Positions 32,704-53,310 of a DNA stretch of 64,000 nucleotides are shown in pieces. The position numbers and the translations under genes are program-made. The stretch is from NCBI GenBank assembly GCA_043228905.1, contig JBHGNT010000017.1:4650001-4714000 (forward strand). The letters run 5' to 3'. The notes below the pieces were generated by a model, which searched no databases, was not told the DNA's origin, and saw only the letters and a list, made by a program, of their open reading frames with translations. Origin of the DNA: Azolla caroliniana. Lineage: Eukaryota > Polypodiophyta. Within the stretch, counting starts at the first letter, position 1, and each line of letters begins with the position of its first letter.

Positions 32704-35700
32704 CATGTTAAAGAAGGAAGTTTCTATTTTTCGCAATTGCACTTGAAAGTTATAAAAGGATGAAGAATGCTCACAGGTAATGATGATCATTGAAAGTTGT
32801 GTAATTAGAGAACTGTAACGATGTGTGCTCATCGCATCTACTTCAAGAATATTCTTCCATTTTTTTTTCGTGATCTTTAACTCTCACGCCATATAACAGG
32901 GTTAATTGGTTTAAGAAACTTAATTCTATATTGATCTTAAGGGTTTTAGGAATTATTGTAAACAACAAGAAGTATTTCTATTTTTATGTATTATAAGTTG
33001 TGCATTTGAAGAAAGAATTGCAAATTGTTTCCTTGTAAATTGAGATCGAAGACAGATTGTTATGGAATTTTTGGCTTGAAAATCTACACACAAAATTGGT
33101 TTATGTTTTTGGGAGATGGATTCGTGTTTGTACATCTTAATAATTGGCACACCATCGTCTAGAGGTTTCTACAAGGAACATGGAAAAATTTTCAGATAAA
33201 AAATCCGAAGCCAAAGAAGAGATTATGAAGAATTTTTTTTTAATGAACAACAAAATTCAGACCTTAAAGTCCACTTGATATTGCCATAGAACATCAGCTG
33301 AACCCTATAGATCATCATATTGACAACGTAGTGTATGGACAAATAACAACCAGAATCCAATAAGCATGGTGTGGAGATGTATGTGAGCATGGTATGAGGT
33401 GGAATTATCCCATACCTTCTTTTTTGTTGCATAGCTTGTAGTTTTTGCTCCACTTGTTTCTCATATGATATCATTTGTTTGATCAGATGTTGGTATTAGC
33501 CTTTGTATCACAATAGAGGTGAGATGAAATATCTCCTTCTGTTTTCTATATGTATATTTCTCAAGTAATATACTAAGGTGTATCTTTCTTTAAATAAATA
33601 GATAAAAATTCAAACCTACGACACTTGATGTCAATAAATCCAACACTTGTCCGATTGAGAAACATTCGTGAAAAAGTTTGGGAGATTGTTCTACCCGAAG
33701 GTCAAGTCTGGGTAATCCAATTACCAGATGCTAGAGACCTTCATGTTAGTTGATTTACCCAAAGGTTCTTCTAATAATCAATTATACGATGGTATAAAGC
33801 CTTTGGTTAATTGCATTTACCCAAAGGTGAAAAGTTCTTCATGGAATTCCTCAAAGGTCACCCTTCACATGCAATTCCACGATGGAGAGCAAGAGAAAAA
33901 GAAAGTCATCAATGACATATGTTGTTTGTCGTCAAGTAGTAGGGCGAGAAGGGAAGGACCATTGACAACCATTGTCCTAGAGCACACGCATACACATATA
34001 TTTACTCAAACACATTATATCAAAACACATTCACCCCTATACATGAATAGACACATGCAACCAAATAAACTCTTACAAACCCACAATCATTTGTGCATAA
34101 AATTCTAGCCCTTATTCACAGACATCTTATACATACACATATACATGTATATACATTTACTTACGCATACAAGTGTACAAGTAAACAATACACACATACA
34201 TATACACATTGTATTACACGAGCACTTATTTCTGCATACATGTAAGCATTGATCTATGAGCGGGCACACATTCATGAATGATTTTACAAGCTAGAGTACA
34301 ATCATACACTAGTTAACTAAAAAGAGCTACCATTTGCTTGCAAGCTACATTCTTAGAAAGGTAATTTTAAGTGCTTGTCAAGTGGGAAAATATTCATAAT
34401 TCAAGCGCAACCCCATTATCAAGGATGCAACCTTCTCTAGTCTAGGCACCCAAAGGTTGCACTCATCTTTCACACGCATGCATGTAAAACAATGTGCAAT
34501 GCCTTGATAGTGAAGAACAATTTATTGTATAAAAAGATGAGAGGGTGGTTTTTGGTATAGAATTTAAAACAAAAAAGCAAAATCATTGTAGTATGAAGTG
34601 AAATTAAGCTAGAAAAGTTTCTTGTATATGTGTATTGTGTTGAACAAAATTATGATGCATAAATGCGTAGATGTTGCCCATGATGATGTACTGCAAAGAT
34701 TGAGCAAAGCAAGAAGTACGGGTTTGTCTAGTCATGCTTCCAAAACAACCAAGATATGAGATCATTGTTTTGTTCATCAAACCCTTTTGGCACAAGAAAG
34801 CTAACAACTACTAGGTGTGAGTTTTGACAAAAAAAGGAATGGTAATTGTGTGCATTTAAACCTCCGCAACTATATGTCATCCACGTTTAAGTTATTTCCC
34901 CAATTCTATACCAAAAGAAAGTCGACTTTGTGGACTATCCAATTATTATAGCTCCATTGATTCTTACAAGTGGATTGGATGGGGTCAACAAACTTTACAT
35001 ATGATAGATTTGACATTTCTTTGTTGGTGCTTTCGACTCTCAAGTTGTTCACCTATATACATAATGCAAAATGGCTACCTCTAAAAGGTTTATTGGGTAA
35101 ATAATGCAAGTAACTTGTCTCCTTGTAACATATCACAAAACCAAGTATATCTTGAAAAAGTAGCCAAAAGAAAACATCACTTTCAATGGATGTTGCCAAA
35201 AGTTTACAAATGCAACATTGCTTATCCATTTCCTATAAAGAAAGATGATACCCCTTCAATGTATTTCATATCATCTCTCTCTATCTCTCTCTCTTTGGTA
35301 AAAGCACACAATTGTATTAATTGTGTAAAATCCACAATTACAATTTACAACTTACAACACGGATTAGGCTCCTCTACCTACCTATGCCTATGTAGGGAGA
35401 GGGATGTCTTGTATACATATATGTATACATCACATGCATATATATAAATTTATAATATATCACATTTTTGCACATGCATGTTATATACATGTGTATGTAG
35501 GTATTTACATATAAGACTTATTTTGTTCTACATGTACATGCACTTGTAGATTTGATCACCCTCATCCCCCCCACCACGATTTTAATGCAACCAACTCATG
35601 TTGGGGCAATGACATAACTACATAACTTGATCTCCCTCAACCTCTCGACGAGAACCGGTGAAAATTCGCTTTTCCTCGTGCTAACATCAATTAGGTGACT

Positions 35701-36060
35701 CATGCAAGAGTTTTTAATTCATATTAACTAGGAGATGTGAAGGGCGGCTATTGGTTTGGGAAAGTACTCTATGCCAACATTTTCCCACTATTTGACGAGA
35801 AATACCCAAAGCATCTTCTCATACAACAAAAGAACATGGGGATAGATGGGTGCAATTCAATATTTTGTCAGTAGCCATCACGTACTCATCCCAGGGTAAT
35901 ATATCGTTTATCCCTGATTTGCGACGAAAAGGATATATTACCTTTACGAGTGGTGTGTCATGTCAAGGGAGGACCAAAAGTGACAACTGGGGTGAGCTGA
36001 AACAATGTGAAGCCACAGTAACACACGTAAACGGCGAGACGCGGAGGAGTTCTAGAAGGA
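32704..36060. other. Intergenic region upstream of the PI4-kinase gene
   Basis: AT-rich DNA with CA/TA-rich stretches (about 33,980-34,260 and 35,400-35,520). Several short frames exist, such as 33,728-34,108, but none shows a known domain. No gene or element recognised. Confidence 0.4.
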
Positions 36061-36093
36061 GTGACTAGGTCCCCCATGAAGTTCATTCTTTTG

Positions 36094-36160
36094 AGAGAGA
36101 GAGAGAGTGTGTGTGTGCGTGTGTGTGATAGAGAGAGAGAGTGTGTGTGTGTGATAGATA

Positions 36161-36195
<35 letters not shown>

Positions 36196-36210
36196 TGTGT
36201 GTGTGTGTGT
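36094..36210. repeat. (GA)n/(GT)n microsatellite upstream of the PI4-kinase gene
   Basis: Alternating GA and GT dinucleotide blocks over about 115 bp, 240-355 bp upstream of the ATG. Frames through it are artefacts. GA repeats can bind BPC/GAGA proteins in plants; a role here is inference. Confidence 0.85.
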
Positions 36211-36358
36211 GAAGAGAGAGAAAGGCAAGTGTCCAAAGGGACCCAATGGTGAGAAGGTGTGCATGACCACAAACTTTTCAAAAAAACAGGGCCGCCCACC
36301 AAAACCAGGGGTAAATTTAAATTAGCGGTTTTCTGGTTTTTGTTTTTCTTTCTCTGTT

Positions 36359-36368
36359 CATAAATACC
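36359..36368 (+). promoter_or_regulatory. Candidate TATA box of the PI4-kinase gene
   Basis: CATAAATACC, 81 bp upstream of the ATG, in a pyrimidine-rich setting; spacing suits a short 5' UTR. Confidence 0.4.
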
Positions 36369-36448
36369 ACCCGCCCTGTCCCAGACCATTCCCCTGTTCA
36401 CTAGTTGTTTTGTTAGTTTTCTAAAAAGGTTACCTCTCTGCAGTTCCC

Positions 36449-37882
36449 ATGGCTGCTTCTGCCCTGCTCCTCTCTCCTTGCCATGTGAATGAGGAGGGTT
36501 TTAGGTCTGTGAAGGAGGCCTTCTCCTTCACTGCCACTGAGGTGGGAGATACTAACCATATCATTCAAGAGAGCGCGCGTAATTCCTCTGTTCTTCATGA
36601 TCGAGCACCAGCACCATCATCATCACCAAAGGATAAAGCAGATATTCATAATACAACAGAGTTTGATGCTATACACCATGTCCATAATACAAATTTCAGC
36701 TTCAGGTTATGCAAGCTTCCCATCACAGGGTCCACCTCTCTGGTGATCAAAGATTTGGTGGATGAGGTGAAATTGGGCTTACATGCACACCAGATTCCTA
36801 AACTCGCATCGGAAGGATCAGGAGGAGTGTATTTCATGAAAGATGAATGTGGTCTAACGAATGTTGGTGTGTTTAAGCCTATGGATGAAGAACCCATGGC
36901 TATAAATAACCCTAGAGGTTTCTGTGTATCCAACCATGGAGAAGGATTGAAGAAAGGAAGCAGGAGTGGTGAAGGTGCCCTCAGAGAAGTGGCAGCTTAT
37001 CTCCTTGATCATCCAACATCACATCCTAACCAATCTAACACAAGATCAAAGAATGAAGGCCAAGGCTTTTCAGGTGTTCCTCCAACCACTATGATTGAAT
37101 GCTATCATAGTTCCTTCCATTATGCTTTGGGTTCTCAGGCTTCCATCAATAAAGCAAAGAAAGGATCACTCCAACGGTTTGTTCATGCTTTAAGCTCTTG
37201 TGAAGATATGGGTTATTCACAATTTCCGTTGGAAGAGGTTCACAAGATCAGTGTCCTTGACTTGAGGCTAGCTAACACAGATCGAAATGCCGGGAACATT
37301 CTCATTTGCAAGGGAAGTGATGGTGGATTGAAGCTTGTCCCCATTGATCATGGTTACTGTTTGCCTACCAAAGTAAGTGAATTATTCACGTAGCTAAATA
37401 TCTATAAATAATAAGGCAATATAATATTTGGGAATTGCTTTCATTTTTTTCTGTGGGGATGCTGTCTCACATGAATCTCATTGTTGATGTAAATTCAGTT
37501 TGAGGATTGCACCTTTGAGTGGCTATATTGGCCTCAAGCCCAAGAACCATATGGGAACTTAACACTCAGCTACATACAGTCTCTTGATGCTGAGGAAGAT
37601 ATCATGCTACTTCAGAAGAGTGGGTGGAGACTTGGGCCACAAATTGCTCGTGTTTTTCGTGTTTCAACCATGTTGCTCAAAAAAGGTGCGGCTGCTGGTC
37701 TTACACCTTTCCAGATCGGCTCCATCATGTCTCGTATAGAATCCTTCGATACACAATCTCCTATTGAGGTTTTGCTTGAGAAGGCTGAAGCTCTACTTCC
37801 CATACATGGGGGAGAATCAGATTTCCTTGGCATTCTTGCTAGCTTGCTTGATGATTACATCATATTGCTGAAAACCCAATAG
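36449..37882 (+). CDS. Phosphatidylinositol 4-kinase gamma-type protein
   Basis: Plant gamma-type PI3/4-kinase fold protein; members phosphorylate phosphatidylinositol or, in some cases, proteins. Exon 1 is 36449-37372 (308 codons), donor GTAAGT; exon 2 is 37499-37882 after ATTCAG, giving 435 aa with matching phase. Visible sites: a glycine-rich segment EGSGGVYFMKD followed by VGVFKPMDEEP (ATP-binding Lys), an insert-rich middle, the catalytic loop LDLRLANTDRNAGNIL and the metal-binding LVPIDHGYCLP. The protein lacks the ubiquitin-like N-terminal repeats of some Arabidopsis members, so it resembles the shorter PI4K gamma 1/gamma 8 type. The leader before residue 90 is Ser-rich and probably disordered. 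Lipid versus protein substrate cannot be decided. Confidence 0.88.
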
Positions 37883-39860
37883 ATTTGGAGAAGTTGAGAC
37901 GTTCTCCTCTCATTGTAAATCAAGATTTTTCTCCCAAAGTGTACAGGCTAGGGGGAAAGGAAATTAATGTGAATACATCTTGTCAATGTTGTCATCATAA
38001 AAATGATTTAGTTTAGCTTGAATCTCCTTGGAGAATGTTATTTTACATATTCACGTGCCATTTTGATACATTCATTGAAACTTTCTATGAGAACCTGCTA
38101 TATGATTATCGAACAAGCCTTGGCAATATCATCTTGTGGAATTATGGGTGAAGAGTGAGGGGATCTGAGTAACAGTGAGATTATCTTCAGTTCCTAGAAA
38201 ACGATATAGTGGGGTAGAATTATGGGTGAAGAGCGAGGAGATCTACAGAAAAGTGAGATTATCCTCAGTTCCGAGCAGCAAACTATGGGATCACATTTCC
38301 AATTCTGGAGCTGAACCCTTTTAACAATGATGAGGTGGGTGGAGCAAAACAAACTCTCTGAAGCTTGTTTATGACAACCCCAAACACAAAAATTGTTTTC
38401 CCTATTTAAAAAGACTTCGCATTGGATTTCCACAATATATATATAATTGAGATCCTCTCTTTATTAATGTTACCATCTGGAAGGAGAAGGAACAAAGGAT
38501 GACTACAAAGGAGAGCATCGGCAAATTCTCGAGACCACCACATAAATATGTGATAAAAAGTGAGTACCTCACCATTCCCCAATTGGTACAATTACATTAG
38601 CTTAACATTTATTCACTTGTATGTTTTGAGATAATAAGCTCTCAATAGTACACATTGCATGTTAACAAACATATGATGGAGCACCTCCCTTGAATAAGAA
38701 TGTACCCTCCTTTGTTATGTGTACTTATATATTCAGTGTGAAGGATATCTTACATCTTGATGACGTGCATTAGAAATAATTCTCTAAATACATTATGTAG
38801 CACAACAGTAGTGTAATATAATTTCCAGATGCAATATTAAACGTCAGTAAAAAATGCCGCAAGGTTCTTTTGATATTTGTCACCTATCCCATGGCTTCAT
38901 TAATGTACTAATTTGGGTATTACAGCAACTTCCAACATTTTTTCTGATGGGGACTGAGGACTAAGACCAATCATTTCAGCACAACAAATGCAAGGCAATC
39001 TAATATGAATCAATAAAGCATTTGGATGTAGAAAAGAGGCACGCATATTTCCAGATCCAATTAGAGTTCAAATAGGCTTGGTTTGTATAGAATCCATCTT
39101 TGAATGCATGAGATTTGGAAGAAGGTTCATTTGGTCTATGTTTAATCCATCTTCCTATTTAGAATTGTACTATATTCTTTCACCAAGTGTATATATGACG
39201 ATGGGGTTACCCCCATGTACTAGGGTACAAGGTTGCAGCTGAAGAAATTTCAGTCTCATTAAACATATGGTGAGACTATGAAATTTCTTCGGTTCCAATA
39301 CTATATACTGGTTGACATAGAACCACACTGACCATAATGGAGAATAAATGTATGCTCCACTGAAATGAACGACCTGATTGGCTGTCTTTATCAAGACCAG
39401 GGTCATGTTTTCTGTCTTAATGAATGGGCTGATTGTATTTTGTTTTCTTTTTCAAATTCTGGAACATTTACCAAGTATCATGGACAATAAATGTATACTC
39501 CACGGTAGCAGATGAGCTGATCGTGCTGAATTTATCAACAGTAGGGTATGCTTTCTTTTTCAACTTTCAGATCATTCCTGCTTTTACCTTTTATGCATTA
39601 TCTCATATGGGTTCAACAACACTTAACTCTTCATCATGCTGGTCTGTACTACATCTCAATCGATAAACTAATGAACCAATATTAGTCTTCTTAATTTCAA
39701 CAAAGTTTGAACACATCCAGTTATCACCAATGCAGAGAGTTAAGCATAACACTGATTCTAACTTTCTGATGGCCCACCAATGTGATGCAGTTGCCAAAAA
39801 GTTTGGTCATGTTTGATATTCTATTCACTCCGCATCAACGGTGGGTCCCTTTCTCTTGCT
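37883..39860. other. Intergenic between the PI4-kinase and PPR genes
   Basis: Contains the 3' UTR of the kinase at its start and probably the 3' UTR of the PPR gene at its end. A 60-bp phrase (GAATTATGGGTGAAGAG...) is duplicated at about 38,139-38,199 and 38,216-38,275. A diverged repeat of AATAAATGTAT(A/G)CTCCAC occurs at 39,344 and 39,487. No gene seen. Confidence 0.45.
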
Positions 39861-41549
39861 CTATTCGATCCACGCGTCTACTTGATCCATCTCTCTTAGC
39901 TTGTCAATTATCTTTGTGGCCTCATCTCCTTCACCGGCAGCAGCATATATATTTGCCAATGTTACATGATGGGCAGGGTTGGTTTTATCCAATGTTAGTA
40001 CGTGTTTTACAATCCTTTGACCACGTTCCAAATCTGCTTCAAACCTACAAGCACCCAATAAAGTCGTCCATGATACAACCGTAGGTTCGATTCCCATGCA
40101 AATGAGAAAACGCTCAGCTTCATCAAGCTTTCTTGCCCTAACAAGAAGATCTACTATACAATTATAATGATCAACTGAAGGTACCATACCATGGTCCCTT
40201 TCCATAGAGCTAAAGCATTGATAGGCTTCCTTTATCAACCCTGCATGGCTACACGCAGAGAGAATATTGACAAACGTGATTGTATTTGGAGTAACACTTT
40301 GCTCCTTCATCTGAAAAAAGAGACATAAGGCATTCCTCGCTTGCCCATTTTGAGAGTAAACAGCAATCACTGCATTCCACGAGATGACATCTCTCTCTGG
40401 CATATCGTGAAACATCTGATGGGCATCGATGAGAGAGCAACATTTTCCATACATATTCACCAATGCATTCCCAAGATTCACATCCACAATTAATCCATGT
40501 ATTATTATACGAGAATGCATCCGCCGGCCGTCATCTATAGCTATCTGAGCAGCACATGTGGAAAGGATGTTAATGAAAGTAACTCTATTCTGATGTGGCA
40601 TCATCTCAAATGTCTCTAAAGCATCACCATAACATTCACATTTTCCATACATATTAAGAAGAGCACTCCCGACAACCACATCAACCTCTAAGCCACTTGC
40701 TTTCACACTCGCATGGATAGACTTTCCAATGGGTAATGTAGTGAGAGTCACACAAGCATCAAGGATACTTCCGAGAGTATATTCATCGGGAAGTATATCT
40801 TCTTGAATCATTCGGTTATATAAGGAAATGGCCACCCATTGTTTCTCGCTTTGGGTGGACACAGCAATCATTGCATTCCACGAGACTAAATCTCGATCAG
40901 GCAATTTATAAAACAATTCCTTAGCATCATCAAAACTACCACATTTACCATACATATTGAGAAGAGAAGTGCCCACGACAATATCAGTTTCAAGGTCTCT
41001 TTTCTTTATAATGGTATGTATGTTCCTTCCCTCTTGTAGAGCTTGAGGCGTAGAACAAGCAGATATAATGCTAGAAAATATGAATTTGTTTGGAATCAAT
41101 CCATTAATACACATTTCCTCAAAGAGATGAAGAGCTTCTCCGTACTTTCCATGTGATGCATATGACGAAATCATGGCATTGAAAGAGAATACGTTCTTTC
41201 TACGTATTGTTGTGAATACGGAAAGGGCATCTTCACATGACTTACATCTACTATACATCTGAACGAGGAGGTTTCCGAGAAGCCGATTTTTCTCAAAAGC
41301 ATAATGAATAGCACAAAAATGGAAGCGCATGCCATGGGAAAGCGATCTAACTGAAGAGCTCCAATGGAGGGAACGACAGAGGTTGTCGAAATGGAGCTGA
41401 TCATGATGAGGATCACGGTTTTCTGCTCTGTGAAGAGAATCAGAAGGTTGCAGAATATCGAAGGGCAGGGAGAGAGAGAAGCTTGAGATGTGCCGATTAA
41501 GCTTCAGGAGATGAAATATGTTTTTTTGAGCAATGGTTCTAGCTACCAT
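39861..41549 (-). CDS. PLS-class pentatricopeptide repeat protein with a short E-type end
   Basis: RNA-binding protein expected in mitochondria or plastids. Intronless, 562 aa from ATG 41549; the open frame extends 31 codons further upstream, but starts at TTG, so this ATG is preferred. The N-terminus is Arg/Ser/Leu-rich, as in organelle targeting peptides. From about residue 90 there are successive PLS repeats with phrases such as VFSFNAMISSYASHGK, DLVSWNAMIAV, VISWNAVIAVYSQNGQ and FVNILSACSHAGL, several with NMYGKC. The C-terminus has the E-type stretch VVSWTTLLGACR and an ANIYAAAGEGDEA block, then stops after about 20 residues, without a full E2 or DYW deaminase domain. Any C-to-U editing role would need a DYW partner. 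The RNA target is unknown. Confidence 0.9.
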   Translation of the reverse strand: MVARTIAQKNIFHLLKLNRHISSFSLSLPFDILQPSDSLHRAENRDPHHDQLHFDNLCRSLHWSSSVRSLSHGMRFHFCAIHYAFEKNRLLGNLLVQMYSRCKSCEDALSVFTTIRRKNVFSFNAMISSYASHGKYGEALHLFEEMCINGLIPNKFIFSSIISACSTPQALQEGRNIHTIIKKRDLETDIVVGTSLLNMYGKCGSFDDAKELFYKLPDRDLVSWNAMIAVSTQSEKQWVAISLYNRMIQEDILPDEYTLGSILDACVTLTTLPIGKSIHASVKASGLEVDVVVGSALLNMYGKCECYGDALETFEMMPHQNRVTFINILSTCAAQIAIDDGRRMHSRIIIHGLIVDVNLGNALVNMYGKCCSLIDAHQMFHDMPERDVISWNAVIAVYSQNGQARNALCLFFQMKEQSVTPNTITFVNILSACSHAGLIKEAYQCFSSMERDHGMVPSVDHYNCIVDLLVRARKLDEAERFLICMGIEPTVVSWTTLLGACRFEADLERGQRIVKHVLTLDKTNPAHHVTLANIYAAAGEGDEATKIIDKLREMDQVDAWIE

Positions 41550-41642
41550 GCCCCTATTCTCTCTCTCTCTCCTTCTCTTCCTCAATTTCTTTTTGAGTTC
41601 AATTTCTGTGTCCTGTTCACATAGAGAGTTCAACTTCTTCAA

Positions 41643-43498
41643 TTCAATACTCTGGACTCTGTGTCATTATATCATCACTTCACATGAAGGGACTTGAAGA
41701 AAACTTTTTTATGATTATTTTTTTGTGTGTTTTGGAGGGGGGGTGGGTTGTATTGCACTTATATGGTCTACATTGAGTAGATTCGAAGACAATCGGCAAC
41801 ACTTGTTATGACCATATGCATAACCCTTTGCAATCAATGGACTAGTAGGCATTAGAGCATATGACTCATGAGGTTGTCACATTGTCACGTGTCAATACCT
41901 AATGCTCCGTATGGACAACCATCTCAAGATGACCCCAATGTCAACGTTTCAAACAAAAAACATCTCCAACATCAATTATCCAATGAATGATACAATAAGG
42001 CAATGTATTTCATTCTCACCTAAGAAGCGAACATCGTTCGGTCCAAGAAAACAACAAATGGATGGACTTTCTACACAACCAGCCAATAAACTTGCATACC
42101 ATTTTACCCAGACCAAGCCCATGATCTACACTCTCATATCTTTTACATGACAATGAGGCACAAAAGTTAAATTGGTGAAACAAAAGAATAATAAGAGAAG
42201 CAAACATGAGGGTAGCTTGTCATTTATGTACGATAAAACAATACATCATGTCCAATATTGCTTGTACAGTCTTAATCTTTGTCTTGTCCAACCATGTAGT
42301 TGCACAATCATAATATGTGCATATGCTAACACAATCTAGATTATCAGAGTCCTAATATGCATATGCTAATAATATACTCATAAGATAATCCCTTATTTAA
42401 AGATGTTCGAAGAATACTTCATGTTGCAAGCAAATTAGCATATCCATCAAGAGCATTTGAACAATTCATGTACTACAAAGAACAAGTGAAGATTACATTA
42501 ATTCATGGTGCAACAAGAAGAATTGAAGAGTACATGCTTAGTACATTTTTTCTCGTAACAGATAGCATTTTATATAGAATGCAGTCATTACATCAGTTTA
42601 TATTGTGTAATTGACTTACACTGTATTCTGCCCTCACAAAGCAATTCAAACTCCCAGGGAAAGATGACAACAGCAAATTACCCCGTGTCACAATCAAAAT
42701 CTCCAATTAATAAGCAATTTACAATTGCTTAAATGTAAAGTTGTGCATGCTTCACATACTTACAACATGCATTCTCTATGGTCTTATTAGGAACATTTGG
42801 CGAGACTGGCTACATTTCATCTAGTAATTTACAAAAGGAAACACTGGACTATCATCAAGCCTTTCTATGTATATTCTATATATGCATTATGTGTTCCCTT
42901 TTTTGGGTTGCAAAATTATATACAAAATCTACTCTATCTCTCCTCTTGGTAAGGTGTCTCGATTTGATGTGATGGTAAAGACGTGTGTGTGTGACCATTT
43001 TTGGCATCTCCATATGCCATCTTCATGTTAAAATCTTCGCCCAATGCATTTTCATCTGTAGTTGTATAACACAACAAACACTTCCATTAAATCTTGTCCT
43101 AAACCAAATGTATCATCAGATGTCATAATATACTCGTAGCAAACCATCATCGAGGTAATCCTAAACCAATGCAATATCATTCATCTTTATATACCATGGC
43201 AACATCTTAAACACAGAAAAGCTATGAGCTACAAACATAATTAAGCATTTACTAAAAAAATTGGCAAAATATCTGTTAAATGAAAACTAAAATTTTCGTG
43301 CATTATTACTACTGTTAGGGTTTCATAAGATATAAAATTGCCCAATTATCTATTCTTAGTGTTGAGGTTCCTAAAAATGCACTATCAACCAAAATTTCTA
43401 TAAAAGGTCCTAAACTATTGCATTATCATCAGTAGTCATATACCACAGCAAACCTTGACTCTACTGTGGCCTAATGCAACTATATATTTATTGAAAAT
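41643..43498. other. Intergenic between the PPR and NDR kinase genes
   Basis: AT-rich, no convincing frame. Contains the PPR promoter at the left and the NDR 3' UTR at the right. Around 43,070-43,480 a phrase like CCTAAACCAATGCA..ATCATC..TATACCA recurs three or four times with much divergence. Nothing else recognised. Confidence 0.45.
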
Positions 43499-51215
<7,717 letters not shown>

Positions 51216-51653
51216 AGCTTGTTAATAGATGTTTAATGATACTAGGGTAATTTATCAGGCTAATAACTCAAGGTTTTGGGTTCCAACCCAATTTCACATC
51301 TTTGCTCAACCATATATCTGTTTTCCTAGACTACATGCCACATCAATGTATCGAACTCACAAACTCACAGTCTCCAAATAGTAGACACAACCAAGTCAGC
51401 TACGACTCAATTGGCTCCTGCCTGCTGTTAAGGGAATTATTTAATCTTTGAAGTATATGTACTATTTCTCCATGCGTGTTAGTGTGGAATACGGCGTGGC
51501 ATAGTACACTACATCAAGTAAATGCTGGATATCCCTTGCATTTCGAATTTGAAGACGTCTGGAAACAGCTGGCAGGTATAATTCCTCGCAAGAGATTCAG
51601 ATAATGAGACAGAAAGATAGAGACGTAAACCCAGAGATAAAAAGAGAGATCTA

Positions 51654-52016
51654 CCTGTGAATCAATACCTGGAAAGCATCACTGAGAGAATAAAATAATC
51701 TTCACTGATGGAATCAGAATCTTTGACAGAAACGCTGGAAATAAGCCATCCTAACTGGTCGCTTTAGATTCCTTTCCGAAGGAATGAGAGGGAATTGGGG
51801 TCCTTGAACGGGTGGAGATCGAAGGAAAACAGCAGCGACAAATTCCTGTATCGCGATTTGCTGTGAAGGGAGCAATAATGCGGAGCGAGTGGAGGGAGGA
51901 AACAAGAAATTAGAGAAGGAAAAGGAACTGCGATTCAGTGACAAAGGGAGAGCGCGGGGTACTGCAGGACGGCGTTCGCCATAACTAAAGCCATATCCAC
52001 ACAGACAGACAGACAC

Positions 52017-52047
<31 letters not shown>

Positions 52048-52080
52048 AGACTGACGAGGAGAGTATCGCGTGCGTCCATC
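51654..52080 (-). other. Probable 5' UTR exon of the NDR kinase gene
   Basis: GC-richer sequence with a (GA)n/(CT)n run at 52,015-52,050 and GT donors at about 51,653 (CAG|GTAGAT) and 51,667. A candidate acceptor (AACAAG) lies two bases upstream of the NDR ATG at 51,215. A frame at 51,714-52,094 runs through the CT repeat and is unlikely to be protein. Confidence 0.5.
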
Positions 52081-52326
52081 GGAGAAGATGCCATCTCATA
52101 TCCACGTCAGCCTCTGCGCCTTGCCACGTGGACCGGTCACGTTACTCCCAGCGCCACGTCACAGTCCACGTCAGATGCACCCCCCCCCCCCAAGCCACGT
52201 CAGGGCCAATCACCGACCACCGGACCATGACGTGGACTGGACTGGACCCAACACTGTTATGCAATGGGCGCTCTGGCCCGACCCCAAAAATCACATGTAC
52301 ATTTTCTGTTTTCTCCTTCTCGTCGA

Positions 52327-52801
52327 TAGCAATGGGCACGGTTTCGGCTCGAACCGAACCGTTAAGCCATGGTTTAACGGTTCATTGGTTCCCAAAAAAA
52401 TTAATGGTTTGGATTTTTTTATAAACGGTTCGGTTTCCATTTGGTTCGGTTCTAAAACTCGGGTTTATAGGTTTGGTTTAAAGGTTTATAGGTTTTTGGT
52501 TAACTTTTTTTTTACCTTAATAAATATTAATTTAATGGTTTAATTAATGGTTTTTTATTTATTTAATTAATTTAACTTAAATGTTTATTTAATTTAATGT
52601 ATTTTTGTTTATTTAGATGTTTAATTAGTTTGATTTAAATGGTTAGGTTTAAATTTTTTATTAAATGGTTTGGTTTGGTTTCAACTTTTCCCTAAACGGT
52701 TTGGTTTAAAAATTTTATAAAATGGTTTGGTTTGGTTTTTGTTTTATATAAACGGTTCGGTTTCTTTGCCTTGAAACTGAACCGAAGCGTGCCCATTTCT
52801 A
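52327..52801. mobile_element. hAT-like non-autonomous DNA element (MITE), copy 3
   Basis: 475 bp with inverted ends TAGCAATGGGCACGGTTTCG and TAGAAATGGGCACGCTTCGG. Flanking octamers CTCGTCGA and CTCATAGA match at 6 of 8 positions, an aged target duplication. Interior is GGTTTGGTTT-rich like copy 1. It sits just upstream of the NDR 5' UTR. Confidence 0.8.
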
Positions 52802-52899
52802 CTCATAGAGACAATGGCTTATTTCATAGGGATGGACTTTACATTCTTTATTATCCTTCTTCCTTGTTTATATTCGTGTCCCCAAAGATCGGACAATAA

Positions 52900-53134
52900 A
52901 GGGAGGGCATCAACATATGAAGTATCGTGTGTAACGTGGCTTCTCTCTCTCTCTCTCTCTCTCTCTGCAATCTACGACTTTGTAATATTCGAAAGGAAGT
53001 GCATATCCAACCATAATGTAAGTATACAGTGTAAAGTAAGTCCTTTTCTTACAACCTATGACTCTATAGCCCTTGAAAAGAAATGTAGCTTCATGCAATA
53101 AGAAGGTGTGAAACATGTAAGTATATAGTATTAT

Positions 53135-53171
<37 letters not shown>

Positions 53172-53310
53172 AATCAATGACTTTGTAGCCATCAAAAAGT
53201 AAATATAGATCCTACAATAAGACGGTGTCGACATGTGAGCATACAGTGTAATGTAAGTTCTATCGAAAATCTATGACCTTGTCGGTCTTGAAAGGAAAAG
53301 CGGCCTAGTA
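52900..53310. repeat. Tandem minisatellite with embedded CT microsatellites
   Basis: About four diverged units of 100-125 bp, each with a CATGTAAG or ATGTAAGT-like phrase, a (CT)n run in two of them, then ACAATCTATGACTTTGTAG and a GAAAAG/GAAAGGAA phrase. No frame is shared between units. Confidence 0.75.

Noticed and set aside
35958-36401. Frames full of THTHSLSLS
   Set aside because: Translation of the GA/GT microsatellite upstream of the PI4-kinase gene.
39861-41642. Upstream-extended PPR start at 41642
   Set aside because: The first codon there is TTG; the first ATG in the frame is at 41549 and gives a more typical targeting peptide.
51714-52094. 126-codon frame upstream of the NDR kinase
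   Set aside because: Runs through a CT repeat and a region that looks like 5' UTR; no domain.
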